Assembly (NCBI GenBank): GCA_024636225.1
Contig: JAGXHN010000016.1
Span: 1 to 16,937, forward strand
Direction: 5' to 3'
Source: Desulfuromonadaceae bacterium
Lineage (GTDB): Bacteria; Desulfobacterota; Desulfuromonadia; Desulfuromonadales; UBA2294
Length of the DNA: 16,937 nucleotides
Below are positions 6,964-14,862 of this stretch, in pieces. A model generated the notes under the pieces. That model searched no databases, was not told the DNA's origin, and was given only the letters and a program-made list of their open reading frames with translations. The position numbers were made by a program, and so were the translations under genes. Every line of letters begins with the position of its first letter. Within the stretch, counting starts at the first letter, position 1.

Positions 6964-9369
6964 ATGATTGTGACGTATAAATGGCTGAAAGAGTTGGTTG
7001 ATTTTGATCTCTCTCCTGAAGATCTGGCCCATCGTTTGACGATGGCCGGGCTTGAAGTCGATCTGATCGAATATATTGGTGCGGAGCTCGACACTGTTAT
7101 CGTCGCCAAACTCTTGAGCGTTGATCGCCATCCCGAAGCCGACCGTCTGACGGTCTGTCGGGTCGATAACGGCACCGATGAGGTGCAGGTTGTCTGTGGT
7201 GCGACCAATCACAAAACCGGCGATTTAGTCGCTCTGGCTCAAGTCGGGTCTGTTCTTCCCGGCGACTTTATAATCAAGAAATCGAAGATCCGTGGCGAGG
7301 TTTCACAGGGGATGCTCTGTTCTGAAAAAGAGCTCGCCTTAGCTGATGAATCTGCCGGAATCATGATTCTGCCAGCCGGTCTGACTTTAGGCCAGCCTGT
7401 TTTTGAGGCGCTCGACTTAAAAGATGTCCGTTACGAGCTTGGCTTGACCCCTAATCGCGCTGATTGCCTCAGCGTGGTCGGTGTTGCGCGTGAGGTTGCG
7501 GCGATGGTTGGTCGTCAGCTCAATCTTTCTGAGCCGCTGTTACTGGAAGAGGACGGGCCGATAGGACCTGAAACATCGATAGAGATTGTTGATGCCGATA
7601 AATGCCCGCGTTATGCTGCACGTCTGATCAAAAACATCAAAATCGGTCCGTCCCCTGACTGGCTGGTGAAACGGCTTGAAACTATCGGTCTGCGTTCGAT
7701 TAATAATGTTGTTGATGTGACTAACTACGTCATGATGGAGTTGGGGCAGCCGCTGCATGCCTTTGATTTCAACCTGTTGCGTGGTGGTAAAATCGTAGTT
7801 CGCTGTCCAGGTAAGACCGAATTTACTACTCTCGACGGGCAGTCGCATAGATTGATTGATTCTGATCTGGCGATTTGTGATGCAGAAGGACCGGTCGCCC
7901 TGGCCGGAATCATGGGGGGTGAAAACTCGGAAATTCAGCTCGAAACAAAGACAGTTCTGCTTGAGAGTGCTTATTTTGATCCGATTTCGATCCGCCGGAG
8001 CAGTAAACGTCTCGGACTGCACACTGATTCGTCGCACCGTTTTGAACGGGGAGCTGATATAAATATTGTCCCGGTTGCGCTCAATCGTGCCGCAGCGCTG
8101 ATTGCTGAACTGGCTAACGGATCGGTCTGCAAAGGGATGCTCGATATTTATCCCAAAGTGATCGAATTGCGCAAGATTTCTATCGGACTTGAAAAGACGA
8201 ATACGATCCTCGGACTGAATCTTACGCTGCAGCAGATCCAGGAACATCTTCAGTCGATCGGTTTAAACCTCTCTGTGGGAGATGAGTCTGAATCACTTCA
8301 GGTTGAAATCCCGACTTTTCGTCCCGACCTTGAACGTGAAATCGATCTGATTGAGGAGGTGGCCCGATTGAACGGATATGACCAGATTCCGGTCACAATG
8401 CCGGTCGGTCAGACCGAAGGGGCTACAATAACTCCCGTTCATGCTGCCGTAACGGCGCTGCGTGAAAAGATGGTTGCGGCAGGTTTCTCCGAGGTTATCA
8501 ACTATTCGTTTGTCTCCACCGATGTCGATGATCGGATTCTTTTGGCGTTGGATGATGCACGTCGCGAACATATAAAAATTCTCAATCCGTTAACCGAGAC
8601 TCAGGCGGTGATGCGGACGTCCCTTGTGCCGAGCCTGCTCGAAAATGTGTCGAGGAATCTCGCTTACCGGAGTCTCGATCTACATCTTTTCGAGTTGCGG
8701 CCGGTCTTTTTTCCGATCGCCGGTCAGGATCTGCCGCAGGAGCCGAAGCAGCTTACAGCGATCATGTCTGGTAGCCGGGAACCGCTCGGGTGGTGCCAGG
8801 GGGGCAACCAATCTGATTTTTATGATCTGAAAGGGGTTGCCGAAACTCTGTTTGAAATGATGCATATTTCTGATCTGCATTGGGATGCTTCCGGTTCAGA
8901 ACCTTACCTGCATCCCGGTAAATCGTGTACTATCAGCAGCGGCACAAAACGTCTTGGCGTGCTCGGAGAACTCCATCCCAAAGTTGCGGTCAATTATGAT
9001 ATTACGACGCCGTTATTTCTGCTGGAGCTCGATGTTGCCGCGCTGCTTGAGGCCGCTGACAACAAGTTTATATTCAAACCGATCTCCAGATTTCCCGATG
9101 TCTATCGTGATAGCGCCTTTTTACTCGACGAGAACATCTCTGCTGAAACCATTCTGACGACCCTTGAGAACAGTCGCTCGAACCTGATTGAGGCGATTAC
9201 ACTCTTCGATGTCTATTGTGGACAAGGGATCCCGGACGGCAAAAAGAGCGTTGCCGTGCGGGTCAATTATCGGTCTACCGAACGGACTTTAACGGATGAA
9301 GAGATCACCAAGGTACACAATCGTCTGGTCAAAACTATGGATAAAGTACTGGCGGCACAACTAAGATGA
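6964..9369 (+). CDS. pheT: Phenylalanine--tRNA ligase, beta subunit
   Basis: The 801-residue protein has normal family length and is the tRNA-binding, editing and structural partner of PheS. Domains in order: a tRNA-binding EMAP-like domain (residues ~40-150, with DRHPEADRLTVCRVDNG and VVCGATNHKTGD), the B3/B4 editing domain (~210-385, with RYAARLIKNIKIGPSPDW and TNYVMMELGQPLHAFD), B5 (~402-475), the inactive synthetase-like core, and a C-terminal ferredoxin-fold anticodon-binding domain (~708-800, starting KPISRFPDVYRD). A GG-containing ribosome binding site (AAAGG, 6951-6955) lies 8 bases before the ATG. No frameshift or truncation is seen. Confidence 0.97.
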   Translation: MIVTYKWLKELVDFDLSPEDLAHRLTMAGLEVDLIEYIGAELDTVIVAKLLSVDRHPEADRLTVCRVDNGTDEVQVVCGATNHKTGDLVALAQVGSVLPGDFIIKKSKIRGEVSQGMLCSEKELALADESAGIMILPAGLTLGQPVFEALDLKDVRYELGLTPNRADCLSVVGVAREVAAMVGRQLNLSEPLLLEEDGPIGPETSIEIVDADKCPRYAARLIKNIKIGPSPDWLVKRLETIGLRSINNVVDVTNYVMMELGQPLHAFDFNLLRGGKIVVRCPGKTEFTTLDGQSHRLIDSDLAICDAEGPVALAGIMGGENSEIQLETKTVLLESAYFDPISIRRSSKRLGLHTDSSHRFERGADINIVPVALNRAAALIAELANGSVCKGMLDIYPKVIELRKISIGLEKTNTILGLNLTLQQIQEHLQSIGLNLSVGDESESLQVEIPTFRPDLEREIDLIEEVARLNGYDQIPVTMPVGQTEGATITPVHAAVTALREKMVAAGFSEVINYSFVSTDVDDRILLALDDARREHIKILNPLTETQAVMRTSLVPSLLENVSRNLAYRSLDLHLFELRPVFFPIAGQDLPQEPKQLTAIMSGSREPLGWCQGGNQSDFYDLKGVAETLFEMMHISDLHWDASGSEPYLHPGKSCTISSGTKRLGVLGELHPKVAVNYDITTPLFLLELDVAALLEAADNKFIFKPISRFPDVYRDSAFLLDENISAETILTTLENSRSNLIEAITLFDVYCGQGIPDGKKSVAVRVNYRSTERTLTDEEITKVHNRLVKTMDKVLAAQLR

Positions 9370-9389
9370 ATAATAGAATAAAAAAACGG

Positions 9390-9418
9390 TTGAATGGTGA
9401 GATTATGTGTGTTATAAA
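9390..9418 (+). promoter_or_regulatory. Sigma-70 promoter upstream of ihfA
   Basis: TTGAAT (9390-9395) and TATAAA (9413-9418) are separated by exactly 17 bases. The pair lies 45 bases before the ihfA start, in the AT-rich gap after pheT. It is the clearest promoter in the 5.8-14.6 kb part of the window and is a good candidate to drive ihfA-merR-surE and possibly later genes. Confidence 0.7.
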
Positions 9419-9463
9419 ACTGTGTAAATTCAATGGCCTGTGCGCACTCTGGAGGTCTGGGCT

Positions 9464-9742
9464 ATGACCAAGGCAGACTTAGTAGAAAACATTTATCAAA
9501 AAACCGGCTTCTCGAAGAAGGATTCTGCGGATATCGTGGAGACTGTTTTTGATCTTATCAAGACAACCCTTGAAGAGGGTGAGAAGATCAAGATTGCCGG
9601 TTTCGGTAATTTTGTGGTCAAGGAGAAAGCGACGCGACGCGGCCGCAATCCCCAGACCGGCGATGAAATCAAGATCTCATCGCGCAGAATTCTCACTTTC
9701 AAGCCGAGCCAGGTTCTCAAGAACTCTATCAATGACGGTTAG
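9464..9742 (+). CDS. ihfA: Integration host factor, alpha subunit
   Basis: The 92-residue HU/IHF-family protein has an N-terminal helical dimerisation part ([20 protein letters not shown]) and the conserved [10 protein letters not shown] strand. The DNA-binding arm contains [12 protein letters not shown], with the Pro that intercalates and kinks DNA in this family. IHF bends DNA in promoters, replication origins and recombination sites. ATG at 9464 is chosen because GGAGG (9451-9455) lies 8 bases upstream; an earlier in-frame GTG at 9440 would overlap that site. The position after pheST is the same as in E. coli, which supports the alpha subunit rather than HU. Confidence 0.92.
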   Translation: MTKADLVENIYQKTGFSKKDSADIVETVFDLIKTTLEEGEKIKIAGFGNFVVKEKATRRGRNPQTGDEIKISSRRILTFKPSQVLKNSINDG

Positions 9743-9762
9743 GCTCAGATTGCCGACAGATC

Positions 9763-10179
9763 ATGGTAGATCTTCATATCCCTGACAAGCTTTATTTTAA
9801 AATCGGAGAAGTTGCTGAACTTGCTTCTGTGAAGCCGTATGTGCTTCGCTATTGGGAGACTGAGTTCAGCGCTTTTCGTCCCTCCAAAAGCCGCAGTCAA
9901 CAACGCCTTTACACCCGCAAAGATATCGAACTAATCCTGCATCTCAAAGACCTTTTGTATCAGCAAGGTTTTACAATTGCTGGCGCCCGTAAAAAATTAC
10001 GGGAAGAATCGCGAAAAAAGAGTGTCGCCGCCTCGTTAATTGAGGTCGATTCTGCCGATGAGCAGATGGCTCTCCCTCTGGTTCCGGGCTATGACCGGAA
10101 GTTATTAACAGAAATTATTCATGAGTTGACCGCTCTGCGTGATTCTCTCGACAGCTCTTTGCCCGCAAACAAGTCGTAA
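9763..10179 (+). CDS. MerR-family transcriptional regulator
   Basis: The 138-residue protein has a winged helix-turn-helix at residues 8-80. [20 protein letters not shown] is the characteristic MerR first helix-turn-helix, and [20 protein letters not shown] forms the wing region. The C-terminal third (Lys/Glu-rich, then a short helix) contains no Cys, so a metal-binding role like MerR or CueR is unlikely. The ligand is not identifiable. The start is ATG at 9763 with no clear Shine-Dalgarno, 20 bases after ihfA, suggesting co-transcription. Genes of this type commonly sit directly after ihfA in Geobacter-like bacteria. Confidence 0.88.
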   Translation: MVDLHIPDKLYFKIGEVAELASVKPYVLRYWETEFSAFRPSKSRSQQRLYTRKDIELILHLKDLLYQQGFTIAGARKKLREESRKKSVAASLIEVDSADEQMALPLVPGYDRKLLTEIIHELTALRDSLDSSLPANKS

Positions 10180-10190
10180 GGTTTTTTGCT

Positions 10191-10940
10191 TTGTTAATTA
10201 TGGTCACAAATGATGACGGCATCCACTCTTACGGATTGCAGGCGTTGGCAAAAAGTCTCTCTTCTGTCGGTACCGTTGTTGTTGTTGCTCCAGATCGCGA
10301 ACGAAGTGCTGTCGGCCATTCATTGACCCTGCATTCACCACTGCGGGCTGATGAGATCACGAGCGGTCGTTTTGCCGTCAGTGGTACTCCGACCGATTGT
10401 GTTAATCTTGGCGTGCATGGTTTACTCCCCAAGAAGCCTGATCTGGTCGTCTCCGGCATCAACAAAGGGGCAAACCTGGGGGACGATCTGACCTATTCAG
10501 GGACCGTTGCCGCAGCTATGGAAGCGACACTCATGGGGGTCCCTGCCTTTGCCGTCTCCCTCGATTCCGTATCGTTTACTCTTGATGATTTTTTGGCCGG
10601 AGCTGAAATTGCAGCTGATATTGCCAGATTGATCAGAGCAAACGGACTTCCGACCGACACGTTTTTAAATGTAAATATTCCGGCCGGGGTCCCGAAAGGG
10701 GTCCAGTTAACAAGACAGGGGAAACGCCGGTACTCTTCCAAGGTCGAAAAAAAACAGGACCCCAGAGGGCGTGATTATTACTGGATCGGGGGTGGCGAAC
10801 TCAATTTTCACGATGTCGCCGGAACCGATTTTCACGCCATCTTGAATCAATCCGTGTCGATTACGCCCCTGCATCTTGATCTGACGAACTATCGGTCCTT
10901 CGATTCCCTCTCTTTATGGGATTTCGATTCACTCTGTTAA
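10191..10940 (+). CDS. surE: 5'/3'-nucleotidase SurE (UUG start)
   Basis: The 249-residue metal-dependent phosphatase hydrolyses nucleoside monophosphates and helps stationary-phase survival in E. coli. The metal-binding residues of the family fall in place: D8-D9 in TNDDG, S39 in DRERSAVGHS and N91 in SGINKGANLGDDLTYSGT. This numbering is identical to E. coli SurE only if translation starts at TTG 10191, which follows TAAGG by 9 bases. Starting at the ATG three codons later would remove the first strand. It lies 11 bases after the merR gene and 18 before pcm, in the conserved surE-pcm order. Confidence 0.95.
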   Translation: MLIMVTNDDGIHSYGLQALAKSLSSVGTVVVVAPDRERSAVGHSLTLHSPLRADEITSGRFAVSGTPTDCVNLGVHGLLPKKPDLVVSGINKGANLGDDLTYSGTVAAAMEATLMGVPAFAVSLDSVSFTLDDFLAGAEIAADIARLIRANGLPTDTFLNVNIPAGVPKGVQLTRQGKRRYSSKVEKKQDPRGRDYYWIGGGELNFHDVAGTDFHAILNQSVSITPLHLDLTNYRSFDSLSLWDFDSLC

Positions 10941-10958
10941 AGCGGGAATCCATCGACA

Positions 10959-11618
10959 ATGTTAGATTTTAGTATCGCCCGGCGGCGTATGGTCGAGCAG
11001 CAGATCACTTCACGCGGTATTACCGACCTGAAGGTGATCAATGCCATGCTGACTGTGCCGCGTCATCTGTTTGTAGAAACAGGTCTGATGGATCAGGCTT
11101 ACAGTGATTTTCCTCTCCCGATCGGCCATAAGCAGACGATCTCACAGCCATTTATTGTCGCATATATGACCGAAGCGTTGCGGCTGACCGGCGGCGAGCG
11201 TGTGCTTGAAATAGGGACGGGGTCCGGTTATCAGGCTGCGGTATTGAGTAAAATCTCCCGGCAGGTCTACAGTGTTGAACGCGTTGCTGATCTGGCTCGG
11301 ACAGCACGCAAAGCCCTCGATCTTTGTGGTGCCTACAATGTGCATATCCGGGTGAATGACGGAACGTCTGGCTGGGAGGATCAAGCCCCCTTTGATGCGA
11401 TTATCACAACAGCGGGTGCTCCGCTGGTCCCTGAAAAACTGAAGCAACAACTCGAAATCGGCGGTCGTATGATTATTCCTGTCGGCACGCTCGGGGAACA
11501 GATTCTTTATCGGATCACCCGTCTTGGTGCAGAGACATACAATGAAGAGCAGTTGATCGGCTGTCGTTTTGTCCCCTTAATCGGGCGATACGGTTGGCAG
11601 AGTGAGACAGGCGATTGA
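10959..11618 (+). CDS. pcm: Protein-L-isoaspartate O-methyltransferase
   Basis: The 219-residue cytoplasmic methyltransferase uses S-adenosylmethionine to repair isoaspartyl damage in aged proteins. HKQTISQPFIVAYMTE (residues 57-72) is the family signature for substrate binding. VLEIGTGSGYQAAVLS (82-97) is the Rossmann motif I for the cofactor. TTAGAP and GGRMIIPVG follow at the expected places. The length is normal. The ribosome binding site is weak; the alternative Met at residue 11 has none either. Its stop overlaps the next start by one base (TGATG), so translation is probably coupled. Confidence 0.96.
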   Translation: MLDFSIARRRMVEQQITSRGITDLKVINAMLTVPRHLFVETGLMDQAYSDFPLPIGHKQTISQPFIVAYMTEALRLTGGERVLEIGTGSGYQAAVLSKISRQVYSVERVADLARTARKALDLCGAYNVHIRVNDGTSGWEDQAPFDAIITTAGAPLVPEKLKQQLEIGGRMIIPVGTLGEQILYRITRLGAETYNEEQLIGCRFVPLIGRYGWQSETGD

Positions 11619-12211
11619 TGAAATTTATCAGAAGCCTGTATGATTGGGTTTTAAAATGGTCTAAAACCCCCTACGCTGGACATGCCCTCTTTTTTCTGGC
11701 TTTGCTGGAGGCCTCGTTCTTTCCGATTCCGCCGGATGTGTTGTTGATCGCCATGTCAATCTCCCTGCCGGAACGGGCCCTTTTTTTTGCTGCACTCGCC
11801 TCGTGTGGTTCTGTCCTCGGTGGGGCTCTCGGGTATCTGATCGGTCTGTTGCTCTGGAGCGCGCTAGCCGATCTTTTTTTTAACTATGTACCCGGTTTTA
11901 CTCCCGAGCTGTTTACAAAGGTCCAGGGGTATTTTGATCAATACGATTTTCTGGTGATATTTGCCGCCGGTTTCTCTCCGATTCCATACAAAGTGTTCAC
12001 CATTGGGGCAGGGGTGTTTGATATCGGTTTTCTGACCTTTATGCTGGCCTCCGTTATCAGCCGTAGTGCCCGCTTTTTTCTTGAAGCCTGGCTGCTGAAA
12101 CGATACGGTGTTCCGATGCAACTTTTTATTGATCGTTATTTTAACTGGTTGGCTATCGGTTTTACCGTTTTGCTGTTTGGTGGTTTTGTTCTGATCAAAA
12201 TGATGAATTAA
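11618..12211 (+). CDS. YqaA/DedA-type (VTT domain) inner-membrane protein
   Basis: The 197-residue polytopic membrane protein belongs to the SNARE-associated/VTT family, YqaA branch. Members of the wider DedA family are linked to lipid-carrier flipping and envelope integrity; the substrate of this branch is not established. An N-terminal amphipathic segment is followed by EASFFPIPPDVLLIAMSI, a re-entrant-type loop with conserved Glu and Pro residues. Next come a glycine-rich span (VLGGALGYLIG), the second loop AAGFSPIPYKVFTIGAGVFD, an Arg-rich ISRSARFFLEA and a last membrane span near 170-192. ATG at 11618 overlaps the pcm stop. In E. coli pcm is followed directly by nlpD, so this gene is inserted in that order. 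Confidence 0.9.
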   Translation: MKFIRSLYDWVLKWSKTPYAGHALFFLALLEASFFPIPPDVLLIAMSISLPERALFFAALASCGSVLGGALGYLIGLLLWSALADLFFNYVPGFTPELFTKVQGYFDQYDFLVIFAAGFSPIPYKVFTIGAGVFDIGFLTFMLASVISRSARFFLEAWLLKRYGVPMQLFIDRYFNWLAIGFTVLLFGGFVLIKMMN

Positions 12212-12292
12212 TAGTCAACGATCCGATTTAAGATTATGATCAGCCGTTGCAGCTGTAGATGGACAGGCATGAACTTATAAAGAGAATCCTTA

Positions 12293-13075
12293 ATGCAACT
12301 TTTTTATATAAAAATCTGTCTGTTGATTCTTCTTCTCGCATTGACAGCGTGCGGGGGTCATGTATCATCATCCAGCGTCTACCACACGGTTGAAAAAGGG
12401 CAGACCCTCTACACGATCAGCAAGGTTTACGGGGTCGATGAGATTTACCTCGCCCGAATTAATAAAATCAGCGATCCAACCCAGATTCGGGTCGGAACGC
12501 GAATTTATATCCCCGGGGCGGCTGTAAAAAAGAGTGTGCCCGTAACTATTTTCCATGATGAAGAGCCGCAAAGACCGATATCGATTGTGCAATCACCGGT
12601 TAAACCGCCGGTTAAAGAACCGCCATTGGTTAAGCAACCACCTCGGCCTATAACAAAACCGACTATAAAACCGCCTGTTACATCCAGCAAGGCGCCTGCA
12701 GGTAAAGGGACTTTTATCTGGCCGGTCAAGGGGACGTTGGTTAAAAAATTTGATTCTCAATCGTCGGTCGGGAGCAAAGGGATTGAGATTACGGCCAGCA
12801 GCGGAACTCCGGTTTCATCGGCGGCCGCTGGGAAGGTGATTTACAGCGGTGATGGCATTTCCGGTTATGGCAATCTGCTGATTGTCAGGCATGACGACTC
12901 CTTTTTCACCGTCTATGGTTACAACAAGAAGAATCTGGTTCAGACCGGTGCTTTTGTCAGTAAGGGTGAAAAAATTGCCCTGTCTGGTCAACCTCCGGCA
13001 GGCGGGGTCCCCAGGGTCTACTTTGAGATTCGTTATGGGAAAAAACCTGTGAATCCCCTTTCATACTTACCGTAA
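12293..13075 (+). CDS. nlpD: NlpD-like lipoprotein: LysM plus degenerate M23 domain
   Basis: The 260-residue envelope lipoprotein has a signal peptide ending in lipobox LTAC (Cys20) followed by Gly, so outer-membrane sorting is expected. A LysM peptidoglycan-binding domain spans residues 30-75 (HTVEKGQTLYTISKVYGVDE). A Pro/Lys-rich linker covers about 78-140, and an M23/LytM domain covers about 143-258. The zinc-site residues are missing: the usual H-x-G-x-D is SKGIEI, the second His position reads YGYN, and the final H-x-H is RVYF. It therefore should not be a peptidase. NlpD and EnvC in E. coli are such inactive LytM proteins that activate division amidases. Its place directly before rpoS is the classic nlpD-rpoS arrangement. 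In E. coli the main rpoS promoter lies inside nlpD. Confidence 0.92.
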   Translation: MQLFYIKICLLILLLALTACGGHVSSSSVYHTVEKGQTLYTISKVYGVDEIYLARINKISDPTQIRVGTRIYIPGAAVKKSVPVTIFHDEEPQRPISIVQSPVKPPVKEPPLVKQPPRPITKPTIKPPVTSSKAPAGKGTFIWPVKGTLVKKFDSQSSVGSKGIEITASSGTPVSSAAAGKVIYSGDGISGYGNLLIVRHDDSFFTVYGYNKKNLVQTGAFVSKGEKIALSGQPPAGGVPRVYFEIRYGKKPVNPLSYLP

Positions 13076-13096
13076 CTTCGGGAGGTTTATAACGAC

Positions 13097-14056
13097 ATGA
13101 CGATTAAAGACCATGAAGATGTTGAGCCGGATGAGACGCTTTTGGCGGCTGTCGAATTAGAGGAGGAGGAAGAGGACGACGACGAGGATATTGAGCTCGA
13201 AGCCGAGGTGGAGCAGGGGGTAGCGAGTCATTATGGTGACGCGATCAAGCTTTATCTGAAAGAGATTCAAAAAGGGACATTGCTCACCGCCGCCGACGAA
13301 CGTTCTCTTGCAATACTGATTTCTCAAGGGGACGAAGCCGCCCGCGCCCGGATGATCGAGTCGAATCTGCGTCTGGTGGTAAAAATAGCGAAACGCTACA
13401 TGAATCGCGGTCTGCCGTTTCTTGATCTGATCGAAGAAGGGAATGTTGGCCTTATCAAGGCGGTTGAGCGCTTTAAAATCAGCAAGGAGTGCCGCTTTTC
13501 GACCTATGCAACCTGGTGGATCCGGCAATCGATTGAGCGTGGTCTGGTGAATCAAAGTCGGACGATTCGACTCCCGGTGCATGTTTCAGATGAAATCAGC
13601 AAATGCATGAAAGTCACCAGAGAGCTGCTGCATCAGCTCAATCGTGATCCAGAGCCGGAGGAGGTCGCCGAAGCGATGGAGGTTAGCGTTGCGCACGTTC
13701 GAAAATTATTGACCCTGGTGAAAAAAACCTATTCAATCGAACACCCGCTCGGAGACAATAACGATTACAGCCTTATCGACACGATAGAGGATTCCAAAGC
13801 AGTCGATCCGTCAACCTTGATCGAAGAATTAAATAAATTTGCACATGTGTCACAATGGCTCGCCGAACTACCGAAAAATGAGCAGGAGATTCTGGAATTA
13901 AGGTTCGGTCTCAATGATCGTGAGCCGCAAACCCTCGATACTATCGGCAGTAAATTCGGCGTGACACGTGAACGGATACGGCAGATTGAATCGAAGAGCC
14001 TTGAAAAATTGCGGAAAATTTTAGAAGAGAGTCAGAACCCGTCTTATCTCGACTGA
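13097..14056 (+). CDS. rpoS: RNA polymerase sigma factor RpoS
   Basis: The 319-residue sigma-70 family protein is of RpoS type. There is no large region 1.1, and it lies directly downstream of nlpD, 21 bases away. Region 1.2 starts at [13 protein letters not shown]. Region 2 contains [36 protein letters not shown] and the -10 recognition helix [13 protein letters not shown] (near residue 136). Region 3 follows, and region 4.2 ends with [20 protein letters not shown] (about 280-300). The first 40 residues are extraordinarily acidic, with an almost unbroken Glu/Asp run at about 22-37. GGAGG lies 11 bases before the ATG. RpoS directs stationary-phase and stress transcription. apt follows after 12 bases. 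Confidence 0.95.
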   Translation: MTIKDHEDVEPDETLLAAVELEEEEEDDDEDIELEAEVEQGVASHYGDAIKLYLKEIQKGTLLTAADERSLAILISQGDEAARARMIESNLRLVVKIAKRYMNRGLPFLDLIEEGNVGLIKAVERFKISKECRFSTYATWWIRQSIERGLVNQSRTIRLPVHVSDEISKCMKVTRELLHQLNRDPEPEEVAEAMEVSVAHVRKLLTLVKKTYSIEHPLGDNNDYSLIDTIEDSKAVDPSTLIEELNKFAHVSQWLAELPKNEQEILELRFGLNDREPQTLDTIGSKFGVTRERIRQIESKSLEKLRKILEESQNPSYLD

Positions 14057-14068
14057 CCGGAGGGTAAC

Positions 14069-14584
14069 TTGGACGAGCTTAAAAGTATTATTCGTGATAT
14101 TCCCGATTTCCCCAGAAAGGGAATAATTTTCAAAGATATAACGACCCTTCTGGCTGACGGTCGTAATTTCAATCGGATGGTCGATCTGATTGCTCACCGC
14201 TATATCGGTATGAATGTTGACCAGATTGTTGGGGTTGAGGCGCGCGGTTTTATTTTAGGAGCTGCTCTTGCCTACAAGCTCGGTGCCGGGATCACCCTGG
14301 TACGAAAACCGGGGAAGTTGCCATCAAAAACCCGCAATGTCTCGTATGCTCTCGAATATGGCACCGATACTCTTGAAATTCACGAAGATGCCTTCAAACC
14401 AAATTCCAAGGTCATCATTGCTGATGATCTGTTGGCAACAGGGGGGACGGTTGCGGCGGTTGTCGAGCTGGTTGAAGGTCTGGGTGCCGAAATTCTGGAG
14501 TGTTGTTTCATGACCGAATTGAATTTTCTGGAAGGTCGAAAACGCCTTCCGGAAGGGAAAGTGTTCAGTCTTCTGCAGTTTTAA
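14069..14584 (+). CDS. apt: Adenine phosphoribosyltransferase (UUG start)
   Basis: The 171-residue enzyme salvages adenine with PRPP to make AMP. The N-terminus [20 protein letters not shown], the [18 protein letters not shown] segment, the KPGKLP flexible loop and the PRPP-binding motif [13 protein letters not shown] are all typical. The start is TTG at 14069, placed 5-6 bases after a GGAGG; no ATG fits the conserved N-terminus. It lies 12 bases after rpoS and 11 bases before tRNA-Arg, so all three may share a transcript. Confidence 0.95.
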   Translation: MDELKSIIRDIPDFPRKGIIFKDITTLLADGRNFNRMVDLIAHRYIGMNVDQIVGVEARGFILGAALAYKLGAGITLVRKPGKLPSKTRNVSYALEYGTDTLEIHEDAFKPNSKVIIADDLLATGGTVAAVVELVEGLGAEILECCFMTELNFLEGRKRLPEGKVFSLLQF

Positions 14585-14595
14585 TGATTGAGTTT

Positions 14596-14671
14596 GGCTT
14601 CGTAGCTCAGTGGATAGAGCAACCGCCTCCTAAGCGGTAGGTCATGCGTTCGAGTCGCATCGAGGCCACCA
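14596..14671 (+). tRNA. tRNA-Arg (anticodon CCT)
   Basis: A complete 76-base cloverleaf is visible. The acceptor GGCTTCG pairs with CGAGGCC and is followed by encoded ACCA. The D arm is GCTC-AGTGGATA-GAGC. The anticodon arm ACCGC-CTCCTAA-GCGGT carries CCT, which reads AGG arginine codons. The T arm is ATGCG-TTCGAGT-CGCAT. It begins 11 bases after the apt stop, and no good promoter is visible between them. A strong terminator follows at once. Its 3' part is duplicated about 1 kb downstream, as expected for an integration site. Confidence 0.97.
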
Positions 14672-14685
14672 GTAAAAAAGCGGGT
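14627..14685 (+). repeat. Direct repeat copy 1: anticodon loop of tRNA-Arg to terminator start
   Basis: The 59 bases from the first base of the anticodon loop through the CCA end and the first arm of the terminator recur at 15643-15701. By direct alignment 50 of 59 positions are identical, without gaps, at an offset of 1016. This is the intact copy inside the functional tRNA. Confidence 0.9.
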
Positions 14686-14715
14686 TTAGCTGTTATAGCT
14701 AGACCCGCTTTTTTT
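14674..14715. terminator. Intrinsic terminator after tRNA-Arg (bidirectional)
   Basis: An A-run and GCGGGTTTAGCT (14680-14691) pair with AGCTAGACCCGC (14697-14708) around a 5-base loop, followed by seven T. The A-tract on the left means it can also stop transcription from the minus-strand lipoprotein gene downstream. Its outer stem is shared with the terminator at 15690-15733. Confidence 0.93.
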
Positions 14716-14862
14716 GTTTTTATTGGCAACCGACTTTTTTTCGGCCTGCAAGGTGAAGTGATCGAGTTTCAAGGCTGAAGAGCTGACTAGTTTATAGAGT
14801 GTACGACTGAAGCGTCTTTGAGGCTGTCGCCGAAGAGATTGTATATAATCCCCTCCCGCTCA

